A stretch of 64,000 bases of DNA from Aphidius gifuensis (Eukaryota; Arthropoda; Insecta; Hymenoptera; Braconidae), in contig NC_057789.1 in the NCBI RefSeq assembly GCF_014905175.1, forward strand, positions 13,816,876-13,880,875, in the 5' to 3' direction. The notes beneath the pieces were generated by a model. It ran no database searches. It worked only from the letters and a program-made list of their open reading frames with translations, and was not told the DNA's origin. How positions within the stretch are numbered: the first letter of the stretch is position 1; the number at the start of each line of letters is the position of its first letter. Made by a program: the position numbers and the translations under genes. Below, piece by piece: positions 19,208 to 30,633 of this stretch.

Positions 19208-20795
19208 CATTTAGATTCAATAAATTAAATAAAATAGTTATATTTTATCAAAAAACAATAAATAAATATACAAATTAAGTGAATTAATTTAATTTAACCA
19301 AGTGACAAGTGCGTACATTTGTGTAACTTACACACGTATAATAAATACACATACAAGTATATATTTTATTATACTATAAACAATTTGAAAAATTATATTC
19401 AAATAATATAAATTAATTAAATATAAAGTGACAGCATTACATTCTTGCAAAAATAATAATTAAACTAACAATTAAAAAATATAATGTATTCATTATAAAC
19501 TTATTACAAAGTGATAGTGCGGTGTTTGTGTAAAATAAAAATTAACAATAATTCTAATATTTGTATAGAATTATATAATAATATATAGTTCAATAGAAAC
19601 TAATTGAACAATTATATTCAAATATATATACATATACGTATATACATATACACGAGCAACAAACGCGCCCAACACAAGCCGAGTAAAAACTCAACCACGT
19701 GCTGACGCCGAACTGCAACCATCCAGGTCCAAGGACTCATCAAACGGCAAGTCACTGAATTGTTTTTTACTGATTAGAATAATTGTGCAATACCATAAAA
19801 TTTAAATCATTTAATTATTATACATATCCGTTTGAGATGATTAAAATTTAAATAATACAACTAAATACCATAATCATTTGTATGATTATAGACCAAAAAT
19901 TATCTCTGATAATTGCAGTCACAATAAATTACCATTGTTATTAATAACAATAATCAAAATTATTCAATTAATAGTTTAAATAATAAAATAATAAATAAAA
20001 TCATAAATTAGCAATAATTTATAAACTTAAACAATCAACCAAGCGCTATATAAATAAAATAAATATTATTCAAGCCATTGAATAAACCATTCAATCAATT
20101 GATTGAATAATAAATTAAATAAATTAAATTTAATATCAAACAATTAATTGAATAATTTTATAAATAATAAAACCACACAAAGACAATTACGTAATTGCAA
20201 AATACCATTAATAATTAAAAATACAATTGACGAATTGTATAGTTAATTATTTAAACATTTAAATAAACATACCAACAAATCACGATTGACTTAAAATTAA
20301 TTGATAAACCAAACAATTGACAGTTGAGCGTCGAACTTCAATGCAATCAGCCTTAATAAATTTATAAAACTTATTGAATTAAATATTCAAACAATTCATT
20401 AATTATTTATAATAATTAATATTTTATCAAATTTTGAGATTATAATATATAAAATAAAATAACAAATTTTTTAAATCAATGGTGAAATATATGAATAAAT
20501 TTGAATAAATAAAATCATTTCTTTCATCAATAAAATAATTTAAATTCGAATAAAGGATTTAAAGTAAAATTTTACAAATTTTAAAATTGATATCATTACA
20601 ATTACATTTTATTATAAATATCAAATTTAATATTTTCAAAAAAATCCAATTAAACAAATTTAGACACATTTATATATTTCACTTGCTAAAAGATTTGTTG
20701 ATAACAATTAAAATTAAAAATTTAAGCTATTAAGCTTGGTGAGTGCATTGATTTATCGACTGTTAACTGTCTCATTGTTTAATTAAAAAATAATC
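19208..20795 (+). other. BEL copy 2 leader, 1.6 kb, non-coding
   Basis: This very AT-rich leader lies between the primer-binding site and the gag ATG. It contains many short AAT/ATT words and no ORF. Near 19660-19750 is a short GC-richer island. Packaging signals are expected here but I cannot point to one. Confidence 0.7.
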
Positions 20796-22076
20796 ATGGT
20801 TTCCGTAAGGACCATTGTCCAAAAAAGGACCACGCTAAAGGCCCAGATAACGATGCTTCAGAATTTAGTAGACACCGATTCAGTCGATCGGACAAATATG
20901 CGTTTGCGTATGAACCGAATCACTGAATTATACAAAGAATTTGAATCGTTACATAATGACTTGATTGTAGCCAAACCGGATAACAATCATGAAAACGAAT
21001 TCGAAAATCTTTTAGATAAATATTTTATATTAGCTACTAGAGTAGAAAAAATCATGCAACCGGTCGCCCCAACGCCTCCTCAAATCGAACCCATACAGCC
21101 TAAGCGAAAATTAAAACTTCCACAAACAGTGGTTCCGACTTTTAACGGAAATTATGAAAATTGGTTGTCATTTAAAAATTCATTTCAAGCTTTAATTAAG
21201 GCCCATACCGAACTTGACAACATTGATAAATTTCGTCACCTCGACGAGGCCATAGTCGGTGAGGCCAAAAAGAAAATCGCTAATTACCTTATCGCCGATT
21301 CAAGTTACGAAAAGGCCTGGGCCACTCTAGAACAAGCCTTTGAAGTTAAAAGAATAATAATTTCGCGTCATTTATCCTCCATACTCAATTTACCGACTCA
21401 AGAGCGAGAATCTGCGGAAGGTTTAAATTCCCTTGTCGATCAATTGAGACTTCACATCACTTGCCTTGAAACTTTAAGTGTAGAGGTCGGGCAGGAAATG
21501 CTTGTCGTTATATTAGAGAGCAAACTACATAGATCCACAGCTAAAAAATGGATTAATACTCTCGAAAGAGACTCTTTTCCAAGTCTTGAGTCCTTTATTA
21601 ATTTTTTGACAAACGAAGCAATTTGTTTGTCACAATTTGAAAGAAAGGAAATTGAGGTTATTGATACAACAAAAAATACACAACCCCCACATAAAAAGAA
21701 ACGTTTCAATAACAAATATGTGAAAAAACCGAATAATAACCTTTCACACTCGACACTTGCAATCAATACCTCAAATAATAACGCTTCACACTCAACACGT
21801 GCACGCAATAACCCAAGTAATTGCATTCTTTGTAATGACCAGCAGCATCTTCTTTATAAATGCGAGATTTTTAAAAAGATGTCTATTCCTGAAAGACGCG
21901 AAATCGTAAAAAAGGCCAACTTATGCGAAGTCTGTCTCCGATGTCACAGAGGAGAGTGTTTTTTAAAGAATTGCAGAATATGTAATAAAAAACACAATAT
22001 ATACTTGCATGAAAAAGTACCTGACTCCTCAAAAAAAGAGACCGGGTCAAAAATCAAAGAAAAAAAGACGGAGTGA
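20796..22076 (+). CDS. gag: BEL gag
   Basis: This is an intact 426-codon frame from the ATG at 20796. The middle contains the BEL/Pao gag core (DUF1759-type: LPQTVVPTFNGNYENWLSFK, FRHLDEAIVGEAKKKIANYL). A basic, Asn/Ser-rich linker follows, then the nucleocapsid with zinc knuckles CILCNDQQHLLYKCEIF and CEVCLRCHRGECFLKNCRIC. Gag forms the particle and binds the RNA. It ends at TGA 22074-22076, directly in frame with pol. No lesion is visible, so gag of this copy could still be made. Confidence 0.9.
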   Translation: MVSVRTIVQKRTTLKAQITMLQNLVDTDSVDRTNMRLRMNRITELYKEFESLHNDLIVAKPDNNHENEFENLLDKYFILATRVEKIMQPVAPTPPQIEPIQPKRKLKLPQTVVPTFNGNYENWLSFKNSFQALIKAHTELDNIDKFRHLDEAIVGEAKKKIANYLIADSSYEKAWATLEQAFEVKRIIISRHLSSILNLPTQERESAEGLNSLVDQLRLHITCLETLSVEVGQEMLVVILESKLHRSTAKKWINTLERDSFPSLESFINFLTNEAICLSQFERKEIEVIDTTKNTQPPHKKKRFNNKYVKKPNNNLSHSTLAINTSNNNASHSTRARNNPSNCILCNDQQHLLYKCEIFKKMSIPERREIVKKANLCEVCLRCHRGECFLKNCRICNKKHNIYLHEKVPDSSKKETGSKIKEKKTE

Positions 22077-22080
22077 CTAG
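22074..22080 (+). promoter_or_regulatory. gag-pol UGA-CUAG readthrough site, copy 2
   Basis: The gag stop and following bases read TGA CTA G, the consensus leaky context used by alphaviruses and some cellular readthrough genes. Pol continues in the same frame: the next stop-free codons read CTA GCC TTA GAA ACT CCC. No ATG is needed for pol if the stop is read through. Copy 1 keeps TGA CTA. Confidence 0.6.
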
Positions 22081-25000
22081 CCTTAGAAACTCCCGTTGAG
22101 CAGGATGTCTGTCTATTGACTCGATCACTAAAGACAGCTGTTCCTCTGCTACCAAGTGCTTTAGTGAAAGTCAAAGACAAGACGGGAAACTATATAAATT
22201 GTCGAACTCTTTTAGACACCTGCTCAACAACCAACTTCATTACTCAAAGACTAGCATCTCAGCTGAATTTGGTAATGAAAAAATGTTCCATTCCTATTAA
22301 TGGCATCAATGCCACTACTACTTTTACAAAAAATAGCTTAGAACTAACCTTCTATGCTCATTTTTATAATTATTCACAAACATTGACATTTTTTACGATA
22401 CCTGAAGTTACAGGGTTAACACCTCCTGAATTATTTCATGATGAAAATCTAGAAATCCCTAAAAATATTAAATTAGCCGACCCTAAATTTTATATGCCAC
22501 AGCCTATTGATATGTTGATAGGGGCAGAACCAACCTTATCATTAATGTCAGTTGGTCAAATACCATTATCAGACGAGTCTTTTCAAGTATGTTTTCAAAA
22601 AACTCTTCTCGGATGGACCGTAGCAGGTACTACCACGGTGCCTGACCGACCCTTTCCTTTATCTTGTAACTTAACTCGTCTTGAAAAACAAATGACAGAC
22701 TTTATGAGGTTAGAAGAGATCAGTTTTGAAAAACCGAAAGCAAAACACGATGTTTTATGCGAAAGCCATTTTATTAATAATATCAAACGTGACCCTAATG
22801 GTCGATATATTGCTAGGTTACCATTTATTAAAGGCGATCGTACGCTTGGTGACTCTAGAGCAGCAGCCTATCGACACTTCCATGCATTAAAAAATAAATT
22901 TTTATCTAAACTAGAATTAAAATTAAAATATCACAAAGTAATGCAAGAGCATCTTGATCTTGGTCACATGTCACCTGTCTCAGATGATTCTGAGCATAAA
23001 TATTATCTACCGCATCATGCTGTGATTAAAAAATCCAGCTCGACTACTAAAGTTCGAGTAGTCTTTGATGCATCTGCTAAATCAAATAACAATAAATCAC
23101 TTAATGATATTTTAATGACAGGTCCTACTATTCAAAATACCATCTTTACTCAATTGCTCAAATTTCGCTCCCATAAATATGTCCTTACAGCTGACATTGA
23201 AAAAATTATCGTCAAATTCTATTACATAAAGACGATCGAGCATACCAAAGAATACTTTGGCGTGTGGGCGATCAAATTAAAACTTTTGAATTAAATACAG
23301 TAACTTTTGGTGTAACCTCGTCTCCATTTTTGGCTATCCGTACCATTCATCAATTAGCTGATGATGAAGCAAATCATTTTCCACGTGCTGCGCATATTCT
23401 AAAAAACGACTTGTATGTTGACGATCTTTTGACAGGTGCAAGTAATATATCAGAAACGCGTCAGCTTCGTGATGGAATTGTTAAATTATTAAAACGTGGT
23501 CAATTCAATATACGCCAATAATAAAATTATTAGCAGATTTATCTAACGTCAATGTTAATTCTAATTTTTTACTCGATAAAAATTGTACCTTAAAAACTCT
23601 CGGTATTTCATGGGAAGCAAAATTTGATGTAATTAAATACTCAGTAAAATCTATTGTAATGCCAGAAAAAATTACTAAAAGAAATATTCTGTCCGAAATT
23701 GCAAGAATATATGATCCCTTGGGACTAGTCGGGCCAGTCGTCTTGCACGCAAAAAAGATTATGCAAGAAATATGGCAGGCTAAGGTTGATTGGGATGAAT
23801 CTGTCCCCATTCATATACTTACGTCTTGGCAGATTTTTGTTGACGAATTAAAATATCTAAATAACATTTCCTTTGATCGTCATATTTTAACCGACATTGG
23901 TTGTGACGTTCAAGTACATGGTTTTTGCGATGCCAGTAACATAGGTTATGGTGCATGCCTTTTTATAAGAACGACTTTAGCAGACCAGCCTATACATTGT
24001 AGATTGTTATGCGCCAAATCTAGAGTCGCTCCCATAAAACAAATAACCATACCTCGCCTTGAGCTTTGTGGAGCTCAAGTATTGACTCAACTATATAAAG
24101 AAGCTTCAAGCTCTTTCAATTTTGTACCGTCAAAAATAATTTTTTGGTGTGACTCTACTGTTGTTTTACACTGGTTGAAAACTCCGCCTAACCTATTAAA
24201 TGTTTACGTTGCCAATCGAGTAGCTAATATTCAAGAATTGTCTGAAAAAGCTTGTTGGCGTCACGTAAAATCTGAGGACAATCCAGCTGACGCTCTATCA
24301 CGAGGTCAGTTGCCTCAAGCATTAGTTGACAACCAACAATGGAGTTTTGGTCCTTCTTGGCTTCAAGAAGCTGAAGCCCAGTGGCCTGAGCCCATTGAAA
24401 TTCTCGATAAAACTAATTTAGAATACAAGAAAAATGTTTGCTTAATTATTTCTGAGCAACATTTTTCCATAATCAATACCTTAATAAAAAATTGCTCGAC
24501 TTATCAAAAATTATTAAGAACATATGCGTATGTACGAAGGTTTATCCTCGCCTTAAAAATACGCTGTTCTAAGACAGATGACAAATCATCTGAAATACTT
24601 CAAAATAAATTTTTATCAAGTCAAGAGATTGCTCAAGCTGAGCATGAGCTTTTAATTTGGATTCAAGGTGTATATTTTGAGACGGGAATTAAAATTTTTA
24701 GCTCGCAAATTCAAAGTAAAAATACACGATTTAATAATCTATGTCCATTTCTCGACGAGAAAGGCCTACTACGCGTAGGTGGGCGTTTAAAACGAGCTAA
24801 AATTTCCTATAATCAAAAACATCCTATTTTATTACCGTCTAAAAATTATTTCACTGACTTAATTATAAAAGACATTCATTTTAGACAATTACACTCAGGT
24901 ATACAAACTACCTTAAATGCCATGCGTCAACGTTTTTGGGTACTTGATGTAAGAAATCAAGTACGCCAAGTCATACGTAAGTGCATGACTTGTTTCCGCT

Positions 25001-26013
25001 TTATAGCTGAAGCAGAAAAATTCAAAATGGCTGACCTGCCAGAAGATCGAGTCAATGCCCGAAATGTATTTAAAAATGTCGGTATTGACTATTGCGGTCC
25101 ATTTTTCATAAAAGAGAAAAAATTCCGTAATACAACTAAAATAAAAATATATGTATGTGTCTTTGTGTGTATGTCCGTAAAGGCAGTACACTTAGAAGTA
25201 GTTAGTGACCTAACAACTGAAGGTTTTTTAGGAGCGTTGCGGCGATTCATTGCAAGACGCGGTACCCCTGTTAAAATCTATTCAGATAACGGTACCAATT
25301 TTGTCGGTGCGAAAAATCAATTAAAAGAATTATATAATTTACTAAATTCTGATGAGCATAAACATCTGGTGCATAACTTTACAGCGTCACATATACCACG
25401 AATATCATGGAATTTTATTCCACCATTATCACCTCATCAAGGGGGACTGTGGGAATCCACAGTAAAATTATTTAAACATCATCTCAAACGGGTAGTAGGT
25501 GAATCACTTTTCACATATGAAGTATTCACCACCTTCACCACTGAGGTTGGAGGTATTTTAAATTCAAGACCTCTTACACAGATGTCCTCTGATCCAAATG
25601 ACCTTAATGTCCTTACACCTGCACATATTCTAATCGGCGAACCTATTCGAAACTTGCCGGAACAAGATTACACTGATACACCCACTAATAGATTATCATT
25701 TTGGGAACATATTACCAAGATGAAACAACATTTCTGGGCTCGTTGGCATATTGAATATTTACACGAGTTACAGAAACGTCATAAATGGGCTAAGGACACC
25801 GCTAACATTAAGGTTGGCGAAATAGTCCTCCTGGTGGAGAAAAATGCTCCGTGTACTAGTTGGCCACTTGGACGAGTGATCGAGGTATATCCAGGAGCTG
25901 ACCAAGTAGTCAGAACCGCAGTCGTGAAGACGGCCAATGGGACCTACACCAGATCAGTCACATTGCTGTGCCCGCTGCCATTCAATGACGTCACACCAGT
26001 TCCGAACCAATAA
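22077..26013 (+). pseudogene. BEL pol polyprotein, copy 2 (two lesions in reverse transcriptase)
   Basis: The domain order is as in copy 1: protease (LLDTCSTTNFITQRLA), reverse transcriptase, RNase H, zinc finger, integrase and a full C-terminus ending at 26013. There are two inactivating changes. A one-base deletion near 23208 alters TADIEKMYRQ, at the first catalytic Asp region, and shifts the frame. A deletion of about 13 bases near 23517, after FNIRQ, creates an immediate stop. The YVDDLLTGA motif survives in the shifted frame, and from about 23540 to the end the frame is open and nearly identical to copy 1. RNase H and integrase are therefore intact, but the polyprotein is not. Confidence 0.88.
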
Positions 26014-26088
26014 TTATCAATATTTGTGTTTTTTTATTATGTAATCTGTTACAGGAGGAATTGGAACCAGTACATATTAATTTAAAAT

Positions 26089-26120
<32 letters not shown>

Positions 26121-27189
26121 TGTATCACACCACGTATCCAAATATACCACGATAATTTCACAAGGGTTGTAAGGCCTTATGTTTGATACAGGGCTATCAA
26201 AGGATGTGGAGGATAGGTTGTAACTTGAAATAATAGGAATAACACTTTAAATAAATCCAAACACTGTGGCTTAAATTCTATTAATATATTCACTTTATTA
26301 TTTCACTAAAATTATAATTAATTGTATTGTATATTGTGTATTGAGTTGACTCTAACAAGTGTTGTCATGGACAGACACTACTATTTTATATTGTAAGTAT
26401 AAAGAAATCCCGTTGTACGCGAATCAATATTAATTAGAGATGTTACGTAAACGAGTGTTGAAGAGCAACTGATTTCTCAGTTTGTTGAAAATTGTTAAGT
26501 CCAAAAAATGGGTGTATACTTAGTTAAAAAATTAGTTTTAATTGGTCAAAAATTAGTTCAAGAGAGGGTAAAAAACTAGGTGTAAGTGGTGCGATTTTTA
26601 GACATAAAATTGGGCCTTGTGTGGTCCAAAGGGTGACATAAAAAATACCATGTGTAAACAAAAAATATAGATTTTACGACCGGAAAGTCCAAGACGTTTT
26701 CATGAATTTAGTTTATTTTAAAAAGTTATAAATTTACTTTTTTATTGTCGATTTTACGATCATTCTGTGTATCGAAAATACGTTAGTGCAGTTGTTTGAC
26801 AGATGTGAGATTTTCTCTAATTCTTGACAAATAATGTTTAAAAAATATGTTATAATAGTACCAAAGAGAAACTTGAGTTTATGGTTTTATTTGTTACGTG
26901 ATTTTTACTCAAAAATCTATGCATGAGTTGACCATGTGTAGGAATATTCGAGTTTGTAAAAAGCTATTAAAAAGTACATAAATTAAATCGTTGTTTAAAA
27001 TATTTTAGAAAAAATATAAACCAAAATTGTTAGTCATATGTTATTTGAAATTGTATGATCTCGTGATCTAGCCATAAAAACCAGAGTAATGTTTAAAACT
27101 TATCAACTTATTGTATTTTGTTTAAAAAATAAAAAGAATTAAAGTCTGGTCAGTTTGGGACCGACAGACATGTGGTTCGACCCGGAACA
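26121..27189 (+). mobile_element. Solo LTR, 1069 bp, inserted in BEL copy 2
   Basis: It starts TGTATCACACCACG and ends CCCGGAACA (TG...CA). Flanks are TATAT on both sides, which is suggestive but low-complexity. BEL copy 1 has the uninterrupted TA microsatellite at the same place (about 14305-14330) and serves as the empty site. There is no coding capacity. The first 200-odd bases recur at 63803-64000 (+) and 1371-1138 (-). Confidence 0.85.
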
Positions 27190-27734
27190 TATATAATGAT
27201 AATAATAATAATTAGGATATTTTCTGTATAATATGCTAAATTTAATTGATCATATTACTATGTAATTATTTCAATCTAGAATCATGATATTTAAACTAAC
27301 GTCATAGGTCAATAATTTAATCAATTAGATTTTCGATTTTGCCGAAGTTTAATTAATAATTAGAATAATTATGTTTTCAATTTTTCTAAATGACCAATTT
27401 TCTAAATTTTTAATTTGATTATATTTTCAATTTTTTTAAACTATCGATTGTCATAATTCAATTTATTATAATATGTTTGTAATTAATATTTTAGGAATAT
27501 AAGATAGTGTACTGGCCAGGTTTTACCATGGTTTCCCTGAGCCTTTTACGAAATCGGGTACACTCAAAAAGACGATGCCATGAGTGCACAATCACATCGC
27601 ACTTACACTGATAATTATTATATCAAATTATCAAATATAAAAATATTTTTTATCATCATGTATCAACTGTTAAATAAGTTTAATTTTAAATGCAATATTT
27701 GAGTTGATCGTGTGCTCTCTCAACGGGGGAAGTA

Positions 27735-28426
27735 TGTTCCGTCGGAAAGAGAGGTAAGCGAGAAGAGAGAGAGAAAGAAAAAGATAAATTTTATTTGAGA
27801 AAAAATAAGTTTGAAAATGTAAAGTAAAATAAGAGGTAAAACACACAACACATTGAGCCAGCAGGTCTAATCTTCTGACGGCACGAGCCGATGCCGACTA
27901 ATCCCTCAAACTGACAACGTTTGCCATTAGAAAAATGTTGCAGTTTGAGGACAATGAAGATTAGGCCGCTGACCTCGAAGACCACCCAGTCTTTCGAGAA
28001 ATTAAATAAATTATATGTAAAAACATTTTGGAAGTTTTGTCGGGTCCAAGCGACGCTTATACAAGCGTCGTTTGGCCTTCTAGAATTTTCCAGATTTTTC
28101 ATTACTAAGGCCCAGAAGCTGGTTAGCGTCCTGGACCTTTTTTCTAGCATCAGTTGCATTCGCAATCCCGTAGCCTACGGAACTCTCTCTTATCACTTGC
28201 TCTTAGAAAAAATAAACTTAAATAAATTTACAAGTTAATAAATAAATTTAATTTAATTTGATAAACAAATTAAATAGTAATATAAAATTTAAATAATAAT
28301 TTGAATGAAGATAATTAAAATTAAACGATACAAAATATAAAAATTATTATTGTGTTAATTATTTAAATTACGTAACCTATACTTCATTACCAGATATAAA
28401 TCCCTTAACGGGCAATATATCCAACA
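27735..28426 (+). repeat. BEL 3' LTR, copy 2, with polypurine tract just before it
   Basis: TGTTCCGTCGG to TATATCCAACA, 692 bp, the partner of 18493-19184. The purine tract AACGGGGGAAG lies at about 27723-27733. Confidence 0.92.
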
Positions 28427-28904
28427 ATATTCAAGTTAAAAAACTGAATGATGACGTCAGCTTACAGTCCTATGATAGTAGTGAAAAATAAATGAATAAT
28501 AAAAAATTATTATTTCCAGTAAATTTATTGCTGACAAGAAAAATTTTCAGGAGTCGATCTAAAATAGAGAATATTTTTGGAAAATTTCCAAAAATATTTT
28601 TGAAATTTCTGAAAAAATTTTATTGCATATTTGGTTGACTCCCGAAACTTGGCGAATCTACTTTACCATCAGTCGGTAAAATAGGAATCTTCATTACCGA
28701 CCGCGATGAAAGTTTCATGTGTCATCCGAAAATACAATAAAATTTTTTTAATTTTCATTTTAATTTTTTCCTAGTTACAGCAACATCTAATTTAAAAATA
28801 AATATGTATATAGAACATGAGACATAGGACTTGAGACTTGAGCTATGCCCCAGGACATGGGACATGATAAATCGTTGAAATAACAAAATTTAATTTTTCC
28901 CGGT
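28427..28904. other. Intergenic, no gene seen
   Basis: AT-rich sequence with no ORF. It includes a short run of AAATATTTTTGAAATTTC-like words near 28570-28620. Confidence 0.4.
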
Positions 28905-29150
28905 CAAGTCTGTAATACCGACACATGACAATTGGGAATTTACACCATCAAATGATATATGGGACATAAAATCTAAGACATGGGGTATGGGACATGAGAA
29001 ATCGCACGTTAAAATGACAAAATTTTTTAAATCTGTATTACCGACACATGGCAATTGAAAATTCAAACCATCAAATGACAAATTTTTTTACCATCTCTGC
29101 ATTATCAACAACTGGGAATTCAAATGACAAGTTTCTTTACCAGCCCTGTT
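28905..29150. repeat. Degenerate tandem repeat, about 3 units
   Basis: Diverged units share CTGTAATACCGACACATGAC, AATTGGGAATTTA and CCATCAAATGA (near 28908, 29031 and 29093). Neighbouring sequence carries repeated GGGACATGA-like words (28815-29000). No coding signal. Confidence 0.6.
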
Positions 29151-30633
29151 TTACCAACCGAGTTGCAGTCCCCTGTCCCCTCGCCGATCTACTATTTTTT
29201 GACCTCCCTCTGATCCAGAACTCTGGTAGGTACACTACTTATGAGTCTTCATCTGATCAGCAGAGACACTTCACTAACAAAAAAATGCTGTGTGTATCGT
29301 CTCCCCCTACTACAAAATTCCAAAGTAGTAGACTGTTCAGATTGCCTGACTGAACTAATAGTCCGTAATGTATGTTGTTTGCTAATCACTGAGCTTTATT
29401 GTAAGTGAAACTATATACTCGATCTAATATTGATAGCTGTAGAAAAACCCTTTCCTTTAGCTGCGTTCTGTGTTATACGGGTTTTCAAATATGATTTATA
29501 TGATATTGTAAAAGTGCCGTCGTGAAACTCTGAATTGAAAATATAAGCGTTGAAATTAAACATGTGTTTCTGGATCTTTTCAGTCTACGATCTCAATCTC
29601 TGTTCATCGACAAAAATGGAGGTCATATTCTTATTTTATTTGGGGTAGAAGTCTTGCGTGCTTTATATTCATAATTTTCAGGGTTTTATCGGCAATTTAT
29701 TACGTGTACATATTATTTTTTTTACTTTCAACTAATAACCAAATAGAAAGGCTTGTTAGGATTTATAGTTTATATTTTTAATATACATACACACATACAT
29801 ACACACAATCTCATTCTCATAAACAAAATATATTTATTCTCTATTTTGTTTCATTATTACTTCTTGTTTATTCTACAGAAATAAAATCATATTTCCAACA
29901 AGGCTGAATAATAAAGGTTAAACATCAAATTATTCAATTATAAGTTTTTTTTCAATAATTTACAAGCTGTCAAAAGGTAATACAAATAACTTTAATAAAT
30001 AGAACAAATATATACTATATTTTATAAATGAAAAATGGAAGACTTAAACAAATAATCAAAAAAAAATATAAATGTTTATATAGGGTAAATCATGCCGGGT
30101 AGCATGACTTTAGATCGGTAATGACAGTTGTTTTGTTACCTTTTTGAAACTTGGCAACATTGTCTAACTAGATTATTACTAAATTGAAATAATAATAATA
30201 ATAATAAAAATTTAATATCACTATTCTTTTAATGAATTGAGAAATTAAATAATGAGTTCAATGAATATATAATCAATAGGTAATAATTGAATGAGTAGAT
30301 AACGTAAAAATTATTTTTTTATTTATGAAATAAAAAAAATCACAATAAATATGCCCCAAAAAAATTCCCGGAAAGTGTCCTGGAAACAACAATTTTTTGT
30401 ATAATTTTCAATTACTTCTGAACTAATTATTATTCACAGAACATACGGCGATCCATTAAAAGCTGTATCAACCTTGAATCCCACACATACGTTATAGTGT
30501 ATTGGTGACAATTATAATAATTATACATTCAGATTGAAATTTTGAGAGCTGTGACTGGAGGCCGAACAAAGACAAGTGGAGAGTTCATATTCCTATGTAC
30601 TCGATCTCAGTAAATACATCTGTTAACTAATCA
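29151..30633. other. Intergenic, no gene seen
   Basis: Contains only AT-rich sequence with small AAT repeats (about 30185-30207). I find no exon-like ORF, RNA gene or element end. Confidence 0.4.

Larger units (their letters stand above)
18493..28426 (+). mobile_element. BEL/Pao LTR retrotransposon copy 2 (full length, defective)
   Basis: The element has both LTRs (692 bp each), primer-binding site, a long leader, gag, pol with two lesions, purine tract and 3' LTR. The two LTRs differ at only about eight or nine positions by eye (roughly 98.7% identity), so insertion is recent on an evolutionary scale. Flanks read ACATT on the left and ATATT on the right, possibly a five-base target duplication with one change. 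A 1069-bp solo LTR of another family sits in its 3' UTR. Confidence 0.93.

Noticed and set aside
28905..29150. CRISPR-like array
   Set aside because: The units are diverged, unequal in spacing and lack identical repeats; the genome is eukaryotic.
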